Below are positions 1 to 6,979 of a stretch of 14,959 nucleotides of DNA, in pieces. This DNA is from Pseudomonadota bacterium (GTDB lineage Bacteria > Pseudomonadota > Gammaproteobacteria > Steroidobacterales > Steroidobacteraceae): positions 1 to 14,959 of the forward strand of contig JAKAZP010000014.1 of the NCBI GenBank assembly GCA_021815905.1, read 5' to 3'. The notes under the pieces were generated by a model. The model was not told the origin of the DNA. It saw only the letters and a list, made by a program, of their open reading frames with translations, and did no database searches. Position 1 is the stretch's first letter. Every line of letters starts with the position of its first letter. The translations under genes were made by a program, and so were the position numbers.

Positions 1-383
1 AATTCCCGCCAGGCCTGCGCGGCGTCACCCCCGGGGGGGCTCGGCGCGGTGAGCGCGGCCTCGAGGCGCGCGAGCGCCTCGCGACTGCTCCCCGGGCTTG
101 CGAGCAGCGCGCTCGCCGCGCCGGCATCGAGCGCGCGGGGGCTTCCGGCCGCGCGAGGCGCGAGCGAGCTCAGCCGCTCGGCGAGGGACTGATCACGCTC
201 CTCGAAGCGCGCGAGCACCCAGACGAGGTAGGCCACGCAGGCCTCGCGAAACTCCTGCAACCCGGCCGGCGACGCTGCCACCGGCCTCGGGGAGCCGAGC
301 ACCGCGGCACACGCGTCGGCGACCTGCGCGGCGTGCGTCTGCTCGGTGCGCAGCTGATGGCGGATGATCTCGAGCTCATTCAC
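1..383 (-). CDS. Unrecognised helix-rich protein, C-terminus cut by window edge
   Basis: I do not recognise this protein. From a GTG at 383-381 the frame stays open to the left edge, giving 127 visible residues that begin MNELEIIRHQLRTEQ and end near AWRE. The first 65 residues read as amphipathic helix (for example the stretch EFREACVAYLVWVLARFEER), followed by an Ala/Pro/Ser/Gly-rich part. There is no signal peptide or obvious membrane segment. The GTG lies inside the end of the upstream XdhC-family gene, overlapping it by 8 bases, so the two are probably co-transcribed and translationally coupled. A competing ATG at 379 opens a different frame that stops at 170 and has Arg/Ser/Pro-rich shadow composition, so I prefer the GTG frame. 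The scattered His and Glu residues do not make a clear hemerythrin or other metal motif. The link to the XdhC-type protein is positional only. Confidence 0.6.
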   Translation of the reverse strand, partial: MNELEIIRHQLRTEQTHAAQVADACAAVLGSPRPVAASPAGLQEFREACVAYLVWVLARFEERDQSLAERLSSLAPRAAGSPRALDAGAASALLASPGSSREALARLEAALTAPSPPGGDAAQAWRE

Positions 384-1515
384 GGACAGGCTCCGCCGAC
401 GGGACTCGCTCGCTCGAATCCCGGGAGCGAGGCGCGCCGCGCGTGAAGAAGTACCGGTGAAGCTCGGCCACGATCGAGAGCGCGATCGACTCCGGCGCGC
501 GGCCTCCCAGGTCCAGTCCGACCGGGGCGTGCAACCGCCCGCGGAGCGACTGCGCCGCCGGGCCGAGATCCGCGAGCAGCTTCTCGCGCCGCGCCGGGGG
601 CCCGAGGAGCCCGATGAAACCGGCGCGGCTCGGCGCGAGCATCCGCAGGTATTCGAGGTCGGTGGGCAGATGGTGGCTCATGACCACCGCCGCGGCGAAT
701 CCGCCGAGCTCGAGCGATTGCGCCAGCGACTCCGGACGGGCGAGCACGACCGCCTCGGCGCCCGGGAAATGCGACGCTTGCGCATAAGCGGGCCGGTGAT
801 CGACCAGCGTCACCTTCCAGCCGAGGCGGACGGCGAAATCCACGACCGGAAGCGCATCGGGGCCGGCTCCGAGCAGCAGCAGCCGCGGGGGCAACGTGAG
901 CGGCAGCAGGAAAAGGCGCCACGGCGGCGCGGTCTCCTCCATCGTTGCGACGCTCCCCGTGCGCCGGGCGCGCTCGAGCGCCTCGGCCGCGCGCGGCTCG
1001 AGCGCGTGCGTGGGCAATGCGGCCGCGGGCGGCGGGTACAGCGACCAGTCACCGGTCGGCGAAGGCAGCGCCAGCGAGCCGACCGGACGCTTCGGATCCG
1101 CGGACTCGGTCACCAGCCCCACCGCGGCGGGGGCGTGCGCCGCGAGCGCGGCGGCGAGGCGGGCGAGGGGCTCCCAGCGCTCCTGCGGCCCGACGCGCAG
1201 CAGCAGGATGCGCATCGCGCCTTCGCAGCCGAGGCCGAGCCCCCAGACCAGATCCTCGGGATTGCGCAGGTCATAGGTGACGAGGCGCGCCTCGCCCGTG
1301 CGGATCACTTCCCGGGCGCGCTCGCCGAGGTCCCCTTCCAGGCACCCGCCCGAGAGCAGTCCCGCGTACTCGCCGCTCGCGGCGACGAGCAGCAGCGCGC
1401 CGGGCTTGCGATACGTCGAGCCCAAGGTGTGCACGAGCACGCCGAGGGCGAGGGGGCGGCCGGCGGCGCGCTCGCGCGCGAGAAGCGGCAGCAGGCAACC
1501 CAGGGAGGATTCCAT
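376..1515 (-). CDS. XdhC/CoxI-family protein (molybdoenzyme maturation factor type)
   Basis: A 379-residue protein with the two-part architecture of the XdhC/CoxI family. The N-terminal XdhC_CoxI domain shows GSTYRKPGA (about 32-40) and SGGCLEGD (55-62), including the family cysteine C58. The C-terminal Rossmann-like domain starts at LLLLGAGPD (about 212-220), runs into WKVTLVDHRP, and ends with a GFIGLLGP-type segment. Known members bind molybdenum cofactor, help sulfurate it, and deliver it to xanthine dehydrogenase or CO dehydrogenase-like enzymes. No such enzyme is visible here, so the client is unknown. The ATG at 1515 is chosen because the family match begins there; longer upstream in-frame starts would run through the thrA start region on the other strand. 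Translation of the next gene begins inside its last codons. Family assignment is firm; the physiological role is inferred. Confidence 0.85.
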   Translation of the reverse strand: MESSLGCLLPLLARERAAGRPLALGVLVHTLGSTYRKPGALLLVAASGEYAGLLSGGCLEGDLGERAREVIRTGEARLVTYDLRNPEDLVWGLGLGCEGAMRILLLRVGPQERWEPLARLAAALAAHAPAAVGLVTESADPKRPVGSLALPSPTGDWSLYPPPAAALPTHALEPRAAEALERARRTGSVATMEETAPPWRLFLLPLTLPPRLLLLGAGPDALPVVDFAVRLGWKVTLVDHRPAYAQASHFPGAEAVVLARPESLAQSLELGGFAAAVVMSHHLPTDLEYLRMLAPSRAGFIGLLGPPARREKLLADLGPAAQSLRGRLHAPVGLDLGGRAPESIALSIVAELHRYFFTRGAPRSRDSSERVPSAEPVRE

Positions 1516-1546
1516 GGCCGCCCCATTATGCAGCAGCGCCGCGCCA

Positions 1547-1575
1547 TTGCGCGCGCTCGGGCGCGACAGTAGAGT
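1547..1575 (+). promoter_or_regulatory. Possible sigma70-type promoter for thrA
   Basis: In the 94-base divergent gap between the xdhC-like gene and thrA there is TTGCGC (1547-1552), a 17-base spacer and TAGAGT (1570-1575). Transcription from it would start near 1582 and leave a leader of about 28 bases. Each hexamer matches the consensus only in part, so this is a weak prediction. No Thr/Ile-rich leader peptide or attenuator hairpin with a T-run is visible, unlike the enterobacterial thr leader. Confidence 0.3.
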
Positions 1576-1609
1576 CGCACGGCTTTTTCTCGAGGCCGAT
1601 TCCAATTCC

Positions 1610-4093
1610 ATGTCCAATTCCGCTCCCTGGGTGGTGCACAAGTTCGGGGGGTCGAGCGTCGCTGACGCCGGCTGCTTCCGCCGCGTGGCCGCGATCCTCG
1701 ATTCCCTGCCCGGCGCCCGCCTCGCCGTGGTGCTCTCGGCGTGCAAGGGGGTGACGGACGCGCTGCTCGGACTGGTCGCGCTCGCGGAGAGTCAGGACGA
1801 TCGCTACCTCATGGAGCTGTCGGCCTTGAGGTCACGCCACGCGGAGATCGCCGAGACGCTGCTCGGCGCGGAGTCGGCGCGGCTCTACCTCGCCGGATTC
1901 GATCGTGACTGCCACGACATCGAAGGAATCCTCCACACCGTCAAGCTGACACGGGCGGCGGGGCGGAACGTGAGCGATCTCATCGCCGGCTACGGGGAGA
2001 TCTGGTCGACGAAGCTGTTCCATCGCTTCCTCGAGGAGCGCGGCAGCCGGCGCGGCTCCGTCCAATGGGTCGACGCCCGGCGCGTGCTGCTCGTCGAGTG
2101 GGGGCCGCTGGGGCCGGCGGTGGAGTGGGAACGCTCGCGCGCGAATCTGCGCGACCTGGTGGATCGCGACTTCAGGGGCACCCTCATCGTCACGGGCTTC
2201 ATCGCGAGCGACCGCCGGGGCGTGCAGACCACGCTCGGGCGCAACGGCAGCGACTACTCCGCCTCGATCTTCGGTGCGCTGCTCGAGGCCGCGGAGATCC
2301 ACATCTGGACGGATGTCGATGGGGTGCTGTCGGCCGATCCGCGCCGGGTGCCCGATGCGACGGTGATCGACTCGCTTTCCTACAACGAGGCGATGGAGCT
2401 CGCCTACTTCGGCGCCAAGGTGATCCATCCCCAGACGATGGCGCCGGCGGTCGGCGGCGCGATTCCGATCTGGATCCGCAACACCTTCGCTCCCGGGAAG
2501 CCCGGGACCCTGATCTGCGCGCGACCGACCTCGAGCCTGCCGGTGAAAGGCATCGCGAGCATCGAGCGCGTCGCCCTCGTCAATCTCGAGGGCACCGGCA
2601 TGATCGGTGTCCCGGGCACGGCGCACCGGCTCTTCGGGGCGCTGCGCGAGGAGGGGATCTCGGTCATCCTGATCTCCCAGGGGAGCTCGGAGCACTCGAT
2701 CTGCTGCGCCATCCCGCAGGAGCAGGGCGAGCGCGCCGCGGGGGTCATCCGTCAGGCGTTCGAGCGCGAGCTGAAGGAAGGCCAGATCCAGAACGTCGAG
2801 ATCGCTCCCGATCTCGCGATCCTCGCCATCGTCGGCGACGGCATGGCCGGCAAGCCCGGCATCGCCGCCAAGGTGTTCAACTCGCTCGGGACCTCGAGCG
2901 TCAACGTGCGGGCGATCGCGCAGGGCGCCTCGGAGCGCAACATCTCCGTGGTGGTCGACGGCCGGTCCGCGACGCGCGCGCTGCGTGCGGTGCACGCGGG
3001 GCTGTATCTGTCGCCCAACACCCTGTCGATCGGGGTCATCGGGCCGGGAACGGTGGGGCGGGTGCTGCTCGATCAACTTGCCTCCCAGAGCGCGCGGCTG
3101 CGCCAGGAGTTCAAGCTCGATCTGCGGGTGCGCGGAATCATGGGCTCGCGGCGCATGCTGCTCGGGGAAAGCGGCATCGCGCTGCCGTCCTGGCAGAGCG
3201 AGTACGGGGAGAACGCGACGCCGGCCGACCTCGGGCGCTTCATCGAGCACGTCCGCGTCGATTACCTGCCGCATACCGTCATCATCGACTGCACGGCGAG
3301 CGCCGGCATCGCGGGCCGCTACGCGCAGTGGCTGTCGGCGGGAATCCACGTGGTCACGCCCAACAAGAAGGCGAACAGCGCCGATCTCTCCTACTACCGC
3401 GCGCTGCGCGAGGCGCGCCGCGCGGGCGGCTCGCACTACCTCTACGAAGCCACCGTGGGCGCGGGGCTGCCCATCGTGCACACGCTGCGCGACCTGCGCG
3501 AGACCGGCGACGAGATCGCGAGCGTCGAGGGGATCTTCTCCGGAACGCTGAGCTACCTCTTCAATGCCTACGATGGACGCGCGAGCTTCTCCGACATCGT
3601 GCGCGAGGCGCGCCAGCGCGGCTTCACCGAGCCCGATCCGCGCGAGGACCTCTCCGGCATGGACGTCGCGCGCAAGCTCATCATCCTCGGGCGCGAGATG
3701 GGACTCGAGCTCGAGCTCGCGGACGTGCGCCTCGAGAGTCTGGTGCCGGCGGGCCTCGAAACCGGCTCCATCGAGGAGTTCATGGCGCGGCTCGGCCGTC
3801 ACGATGGGGCGATGCGCGCGCGGTACGAGGCGGCGCGCGGGCACGGCAAGGTGCTGCGCTACGTCGGCCGGCTGACCGCGCAGGGAGAGGCGACCGTGGG
3901 CCTCGTCGAGCTCGACGCCAAGCACCCCTTCGCCAACATCGCGCTCACCGACAACGTGGTGCGGTTCGTCACCCGGCGCTATTGCGACAACCCGCTCATC
4001 GTGCAGGGACCGGGCGCGGGCCCGGAGGTGACCGCGGGCGGAGTGTTCGCCGATCTGCTGCGCCTCGCCGCCTATCTCGGGGCGCGGATGTGA
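1610..4093 (+). CDS. thrA: Bifunctional aspartokinase / homoserine dehydrogenase
   Basis: An 827-residue fusion of two enzymes of the aspartate pathway. The aspartokinase domain (about 1-300) shows KFGGSS at 11-16 and TLGRNGSDYSAS near 209-219, and phosphorylates aspartate. A middle region (about 315-460) has the pattern of paired ACT regulatory domains (VNLEGTGMIGVPG, ILISQGSSEHSICC, NVRAIAQGASERNISVVV), implying feedback control, probably by threonine. The homoserine dehydrogenase domain (about 473-827) has the NAD(P)-binding GPGTVG at 478-483, TPNKKA near 583-588, and E674/D685/K689 spaced as in the catalytic set of the family. Length matches ThrA/MetL fusions (about 810-835). I choose ATG 1610 because it sits just before the conserved VVHKFGGSS; an ATG at 1514 with a stronger ribosome site is an alternative adding 32 residues. 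The stop overlaps the thrB start. ThrA rather than MetL is inferred from the thrBC neighbours. Confidence 0.95.
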   Translation: MSNSAPWVVHKFGGSSVADAGCFRRVAAILDSLPGARLAVVLSACKGVTDALLGLVALAESQDDRYLMELSALRSRHAEIAETLLGAESARLYLAGFDRDCHDIEGILHTVKLTRAAGRNVSDLIAGYGEIWSTKLFHRFLEERGSRRGSVQWVDARRVLLVEWGPLGPAVEWERSRANLRDLVDRDFRGTLIVTGFIASDRRGVQTTLGRNGSDYSASIFGALLEAAEIHIWTDVDGVLSADPRRVPDATVIDSLSYNEAMELAYFGAKVIHPQTMAPAVGGAIPIWIRNTFAPGKPGTLICARPTSSLPVKGIASIERVALVNLEGTGMIGVPGTAHRLFGALREEGISVILISQGSSEHSICCAIPQEQGERAAGVIRQAFERELKEGQIQNVEIAPDLAILAIVGDGMAGKPGIAAKVFNSLGTSSVNVRAIAQGASERNISVVVDGRSATRALRAVHAGLYLSPNTLSIGVIGPGTVGRVLLDQLASQSARLRQEFKLDLRVRGIMGSRRMLLGESGIALPSWQSEYGENATPADLGRFIEHVRVDYLPHTVIIDCTASAGIAGRYAQWLSAGIHVVTPNKKANSADLSYYRALREARRAGGSHYLYEATVGAGLPIVHTLRDLRETGDEIASVEGIFSGTLSYLFNAYDGRASFSDIVREARQRGFTEPDPREDLSGMDVARKLIILGREMGLELELADVRLESLVPAGLETGSIEEFMARLGRHDGAMRARYEAARGHGKVLRYVGRLTAQGEATVGLVELDAKHPFANIALTDNVVRFVTRRYCDNPLIVQGPGAGPEVTAGGVFADLLRLAAYLGARM

Positions 4094-5037
4094 GCCGCGC
4101 GCCGCAGTGGGCGACCGCGTTCGCGCCGGCTTCGGTCGGCAACGTCGCGATCGGGTTCGACATCCTCGGCTTCTCGGTGGATGCGCTCGGGGACCGGGTC
4201 ACGGTGAGCCGCACGGCCGCCCCGGGAGTCCTCATCGCGGGCGTGACCGGCGTGGCGGGGGAGTTGCCGACCGAGCCCCAGCACAACACGGCCGGGCGGG
4301 CGCTGCTCGCCATGCAGGAGGCGCTGAAGCCCGGGTTCGGCTTCTCCCTGCGCATCGAGAAGGGGATCCCGCTCGGCTCCGGGCTCGGCGGCTCGGCCGC
4401 CTCGGCGGTCGCCGCGGTGGTCGCGGCGAATGCCCTGCTCGGGGAGCGCTGCACCCTGCCCGAGCTGCTGAAGTTCGCGATGCAGGGCGAGGCGGTGGCG
4501 AGCGGCTCGCTGCACGTCGACAACATCTCCCCCTCGCTCTTCGGCGGCCTCGTGCTCACGGTGGGAATCGATCACCCGCGGATCAAGCGGATTCCGGTGC
4601 CGGCGGGAATCCGCGCCGTCATCGTTCATCCGCACATGTTCCTCTCGACCCGCCAGGCGCGCGCGATCTTGAAGCGCAGCGTGGAGCTGTCGGACTTCGT
4701 GTGGCAGACGGCGAACCTCGCCGGCTTCATCTCCGGCTGCTACACGAGCGACCTCGACATGATCCGCGCCTCCTTCGAGGACGTGGTCATCGAGCCGCAG
4801 CGTCAGGCGCTGATACCGGGTTTCCAGAGCGTGCGGCTCGCGGCGATGACCGCCGGGGCGCTCGGCTGCTCGATCTCGGGCGCGGGTCCCGCGGTGTTCG
4901 CCTGGGCGCTTCAGAAGGATGCGCACGCGGTGCTCGAGGCCATGCGGCGCGAGTTCGCCGGCGCCGCCACGGCGATCGATGAGTGGCTGGTCGACATCGG
5001 CGCGAGCGCGGGCGCGCGCCTCCTCGAGAGCGGCTGA
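4090..5037 (+). CDS. thrB: Homoserine kinase (GHMP family)
   Basis: A 315-residue GHMP-family kinase that phosphorylates homoserine to O-phosphohomoserine, the substrate of the next gene product. The N-terminal APASVGNVAIGFDILGF segment is typical of ThrB. The ATP-binding loop PLGSGLGGSAAS lies at about 94-105, and the C-terminal GALGCSISGAGPAVFAW segment is the third GHMP motif. Length matches the family (about 300-320). The GTG at 4090 overlaps the thrA stop in a GTGA arrangement, so translation is probably coupled. No start nearer the conserved APASVGN segment fits better. The long open frame that extends upstream through thrA is a GC-rich frame artefact. Cytosolic; third enzyme of the threonine branch encoded in this operon. 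Confidence 0.95.
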   Translation: MSRAPQWATAFAPASVGNVAIGFDILGFSVDALGDRVTVSRTAAPGVLIAGVTGVAGELPTEPQHNTAGRALLAMQEALKPGFGFSLRIEKGIPLGSGLGGSAASAVAAVVAANALLGERCTLPELLKFAMQGEAVASGSLHVDNISPSLFGGLVLTVGIDHPRIKRIPVPAGIRAVIVHPHMFLSTRQARAILKRSVELSDFVWQTANLAGFISGCYTSDLDMIRASFEDVVIEPQRQALIPGFQSVRLAAMTAGALGCSISGAGPAVFAWALQKDAHAVLEAMRREFAGAATAIDEWLVDIGASAGARLLESG

Positions 5038-5051
5038 TCGGCGCCGCGGGC

Positions 5052-5058
5052 AGGGGAG
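5052..5058 (+). promoter_or_regulatory. Ribosome binding site of thrC
   Basis: AGGGGAG ends four bases before the GTG at 5063. It decides that start in the 25-base gap after thrB, because the frame is open far upstream with no other sensible initiation site. Confidence 0.6.
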
Positions 5059-5062
5059 CATC

Positions 5063-6382
5063 GTGCGTTTCATCAGCACCCGCGACGCGACGCTCACGGC
5101 GAGCTTCGGCGAGGCGCTCGCCCGGGGGCTGGCGCCGGACGGGGGGCTGTACGTGCCCGTGGAGTGGCCGCGCATCGCGCCGGCCGCCTTCGGCGCCCGC
5201 TCGGATCTCGCCGGCCTCGGGGCCCGGCTGCTCGCGCCGTTTCTCGCCGGCGACTCCCTCGCCGAATCGCTGCCGGCGATCACCTCCGAGGCGTTCGATT
5301 TCCCCGCCCCGGTGATCGCCCTCGGCTCCGGGGGACGGCTCGCCGTGCTCGAGCTCTTTCACGGCCCGACGGCGGCCTTCAAGGACTTCGGCGCGCGGTT
5401 TCTCGCCGCCGCGCTGACCCGGCTGCGCACCCACGAGCCGCGGCCGCTCACCATCCTGGTGGCCACCTCGGGCGACACCGGCGGGGCGGTGGCGGCCGCC
5501 TTCCACGGCAGGCCGGGCTTCGAGGTCGTGGTGCTCTTCCCCAAGGGGCTGGTCTCCCCGACGCAGGAGCGCCAGCTCACCTGCTGGGGCGGCAACGTGC
5601 GCTCCTTCGCCGTGCGCGGCACGTTCGATGACTGCCAGCGACTGGTCAAGCAGGCGTTTCTCGACCGCGGCTGGCAGGAGGAGCGCGCGCTGTCCTCGGC
5701 CAACAGCATCAATCTCGGCCGGCTGCTGCCGCAGGCGATCTACTACGCCGCCGCGAGTGTCGCGGTCTGGCGCTGTCACGGGCAGCCGGCCTCGTTCATC
5801 GTGCCGAGCGGCAATCTCGGCAATGCCGTCGCCTGTCTCTGGGCGCGAAAGCTCGGGCTGCCGATCGCGGAAGTGGTGCTCGCTCACAATGCCAACCGCA
5901 CCGTGCCCGAGTTTCTCGACACCGGCGAGTGGCGACCCCGGGCGAGCGTGCAGACGCTCGCCTCGGCGATGGACGTCGGAGACCCGAGCAACATGGAGCG
6001 CCTGCGCGCGCTCTTTCCCTCGCTCGAGGAGATCCGCCATGCGGTGAGCGCCTGCGCCATCGACGATCAGGCGATTCGCGCCCGCATCAAGGCGGCCTAC
6101 GCCGAGCTCGGGCAGATCTGGTGTCCGCACACCGCGACGGCCGCGGAAGCGTACGAGCGGCTGCCCGATGAGCGGCGCCGCCGCGGACGCTGGGTGCTGG
6201 TCGCGACCGCGCACCCGGCGAAATTCAGAGAGATCGTCGAGCCGCTCATCGCGCGCGAGGTGCCGGTGCCCGAGTCACTTGCTAAGCTGTTCTCGCGCCC
6301 GGCGCAGTACCGCGAGATCGCGGCGGATCTCGCCTCGCTGCGCGCGGCGTTGCGCGAAGGCGCCCTGGCTACGGGAGGTTGA
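5063..6382 (+). CDS. thrC: Threonine synthase
   Basis: A 439-residue PLP enzyme that converts O-phosphohomoserine to threonine, the last step of the pathway. It starts with MRFISTRD and APDGGLYVP, the usual N-terminal signature of the short (enterobacterial-type) threonine synthases. The PLP lysine is K107 in HGPTAAFKDFGARF; the phosphate-binding loop PSGNLGNAVA is at about 248-257. LVATSGDTGGAVAAAF (near 133-150) is another conserved substrate-binding segment. Length is normal for the family (about 430-470). The GTG at 5063 has a good ribosome site, and the gene directly follows thrB. Its TGA stop directly abuts the GTG of the NERD-domain gene, so thrC is not the last gene of the operon. Confidence 0.95.
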   Translation: MRFISTRDATLTASFGEALARGLAPDGGLYVPVEWPRIAPAAFGARSDLAGLGARLLAPFLAGDSLAESLPAITSEAFDFPAPVIALGSGGRLAVLELFHGPTAAFKDFGARFLAAALTRLRTHEPRPLTILVATSGDTGGAVAAAFHGRPGFEVVVLFPKGLVSPTQERQLTCWGGNVRSFAVRGTFDDCQRLVKQAFLDRGWQEERALSSANSINLGRLLPQAIYYAAASVAVWRCHGQPASFIVPSGNLGNAVACLWARKLGLPIAEVVLAHNANRTVPEFLDTGEWRPRASVQTLASAMDVGDPSNMERLRALFPSLEEIRHAVSACAIDDQAIRARIKAAYAELGQIWCPHTATAAEAYERLPDERRRRGRWVLVATAHPAKFREIVEPLIAREVPVPESLAKLFSRPAQYREIAADLASLRAALREGALATGG

Positions 6383-6979
6383 GTGGAAGATCTCAGGAGA
6401 TTGCCGCCTGCGGCCTGGGCGCTGGTCGCCGGCGCCGCGGGCCTTGGTTTCGGAGTCTCGTGGCTCTGGCGCTGGTACCGCCACTACAGCGCCCGCAAGG
6501 CGCTGCGCACCGCGGTGACCCATGCGGGCCTGGATCACCTGGTGGACGTTCTCGTGCCGGACGGCATGGGCGGCGGCTTTCACGTCGATTTCCTGCTGCT
6601 CACCGTGCGCGGGGTGCTGGTGATCGATCTGCGCGATGTGCGGGGCAACATCTTCGGCGGCGATCAGATGGCGGATTGGACGGTGATGGACGGTCCGCGC
6701 CGCTTCACGTTCACCAACCCTCAAAGCGGACTCTATGACCGGGTCGCCGCCGTGAAGACGCTCGCGACGGAGGTGCCGGTCGAAGGCCGGGTGGTGTTCA
6801 CGCGGCGGGGGAAGTTCCCGAAGGGCTTGCCCAAGTGGACGCTCATGATCGACTCGCTGCGCACGGAGTTTCCGGCGATGGAACAGGAGGCGGAAGCCGG
6901 CGCGCTGGCCCGCTTCCGGGAAGGCTGGGAGCGGATCAAGGGCGCGGTGAAGCCGAGCTACATGGCGCACATGCGTTAG
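6383..6979 (+). CDS. Membrane-anchored NERD-domain protein
   Basis: A 198-residue protein with one predicted N-terminal membrane helix (about 10-29, AAWALVAGAAGLGFGVSWLW) followed by a basic stretch and a NERD (nuclease-related) domain. The NERD core is at about 66-100: FHVDFLLLTVRGVLVIDLRD, then RGNIFGGDQMADW. It ends with a helical tail (about 165-198). NERD domains resemble PD-(D/E)xK nucleases; here D69 is present, but the usual E-x-K appears as D82-x-R84, so activity is uncertain. The GTG at 6383 follows the thrC stop without a spacer, with GGGAGG at 6373-6378 as a ribosome site, so translation is probably coupled to the thr operon. Its stop overlaps the stop of the convergent peptidase gene. 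Cellular role unknown; a link to threonine synthesis is not implied by the domain. Confidence 0.8.
   Translation: MEDLRRLPPAAWALVAGAAGLGFGVSWLWRWYRHYSARKALRTAVTHAGLDHLVDVLVPDGMGGGFHVDFLLLTVRGVLVIDLRDVRGNIFGGDQMADWTVMDGPRRFTFTNPQSGLYDRVAAVKTLATEVPVEGRVVFTRRGKFPKGLPKWTLMIDSLRTEFPAMEQEAEAGALARFREGWERIKGAVKPSYMAHMR

Noticed and set aside
170..379. ATG frame at 379 overlapping the XdhC-type stop as the leftmost gene
   Set aside because: Although ATGA overlaps are common, this frame stops after 69 codons and is Arg/Ser/Pro-rich. The GTG frame at 383 is open to the edge and reads like a normal helical protein.
1525..1530. CATAAT on the minus strand as the -10 of the XdhC-family gene
   Set aside because: It lies about ten bases from the ATG with no -35 at proper spacing; it would require a leaderless transcript, for which there is no further support.
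364..1572. A 402-codon plus-strand frame opposite the XdhC-family gene
   Set aside because: Arg/Glu/Gln-rich shadow with no domain; the opposite strand carries clear XdhC_CoxI and Rossmann motifs.
1528..1572. A 14-codon reading frame (MQQRRAIARARARQ) before thrA as a leader peptide
   Set aside because: It contains no threonine and a single isoleucine, has no ribosome site or attenuator hairpin, and overlaps the possible thrA promoter.
1832..3925. A 697-codon open frame on the minus strand opposite thrA
   Set aside because: It mirrors the strongly conserved thrA frame, has Arg/His/Asp/Ala-rich composition typical of antisense GC-rich frames, and shows no recognisable domain.
2065..4089. Long plus-strand open frame leading into thrB, which would give a 990-residue protein
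   Set aside because: The part upstream of 4090 lies out of frame within thrA and is a low-complexity Arg/Gly/Ala shadow; the real homoserine kinase starts at the GTG at 4090.
4787..6214. A 475-codon minus-strand frame opposite thrB and thrC
   Set aside because: Shadow of thrC, with Arg/Gly/His-rich composition and no recognisable motif.
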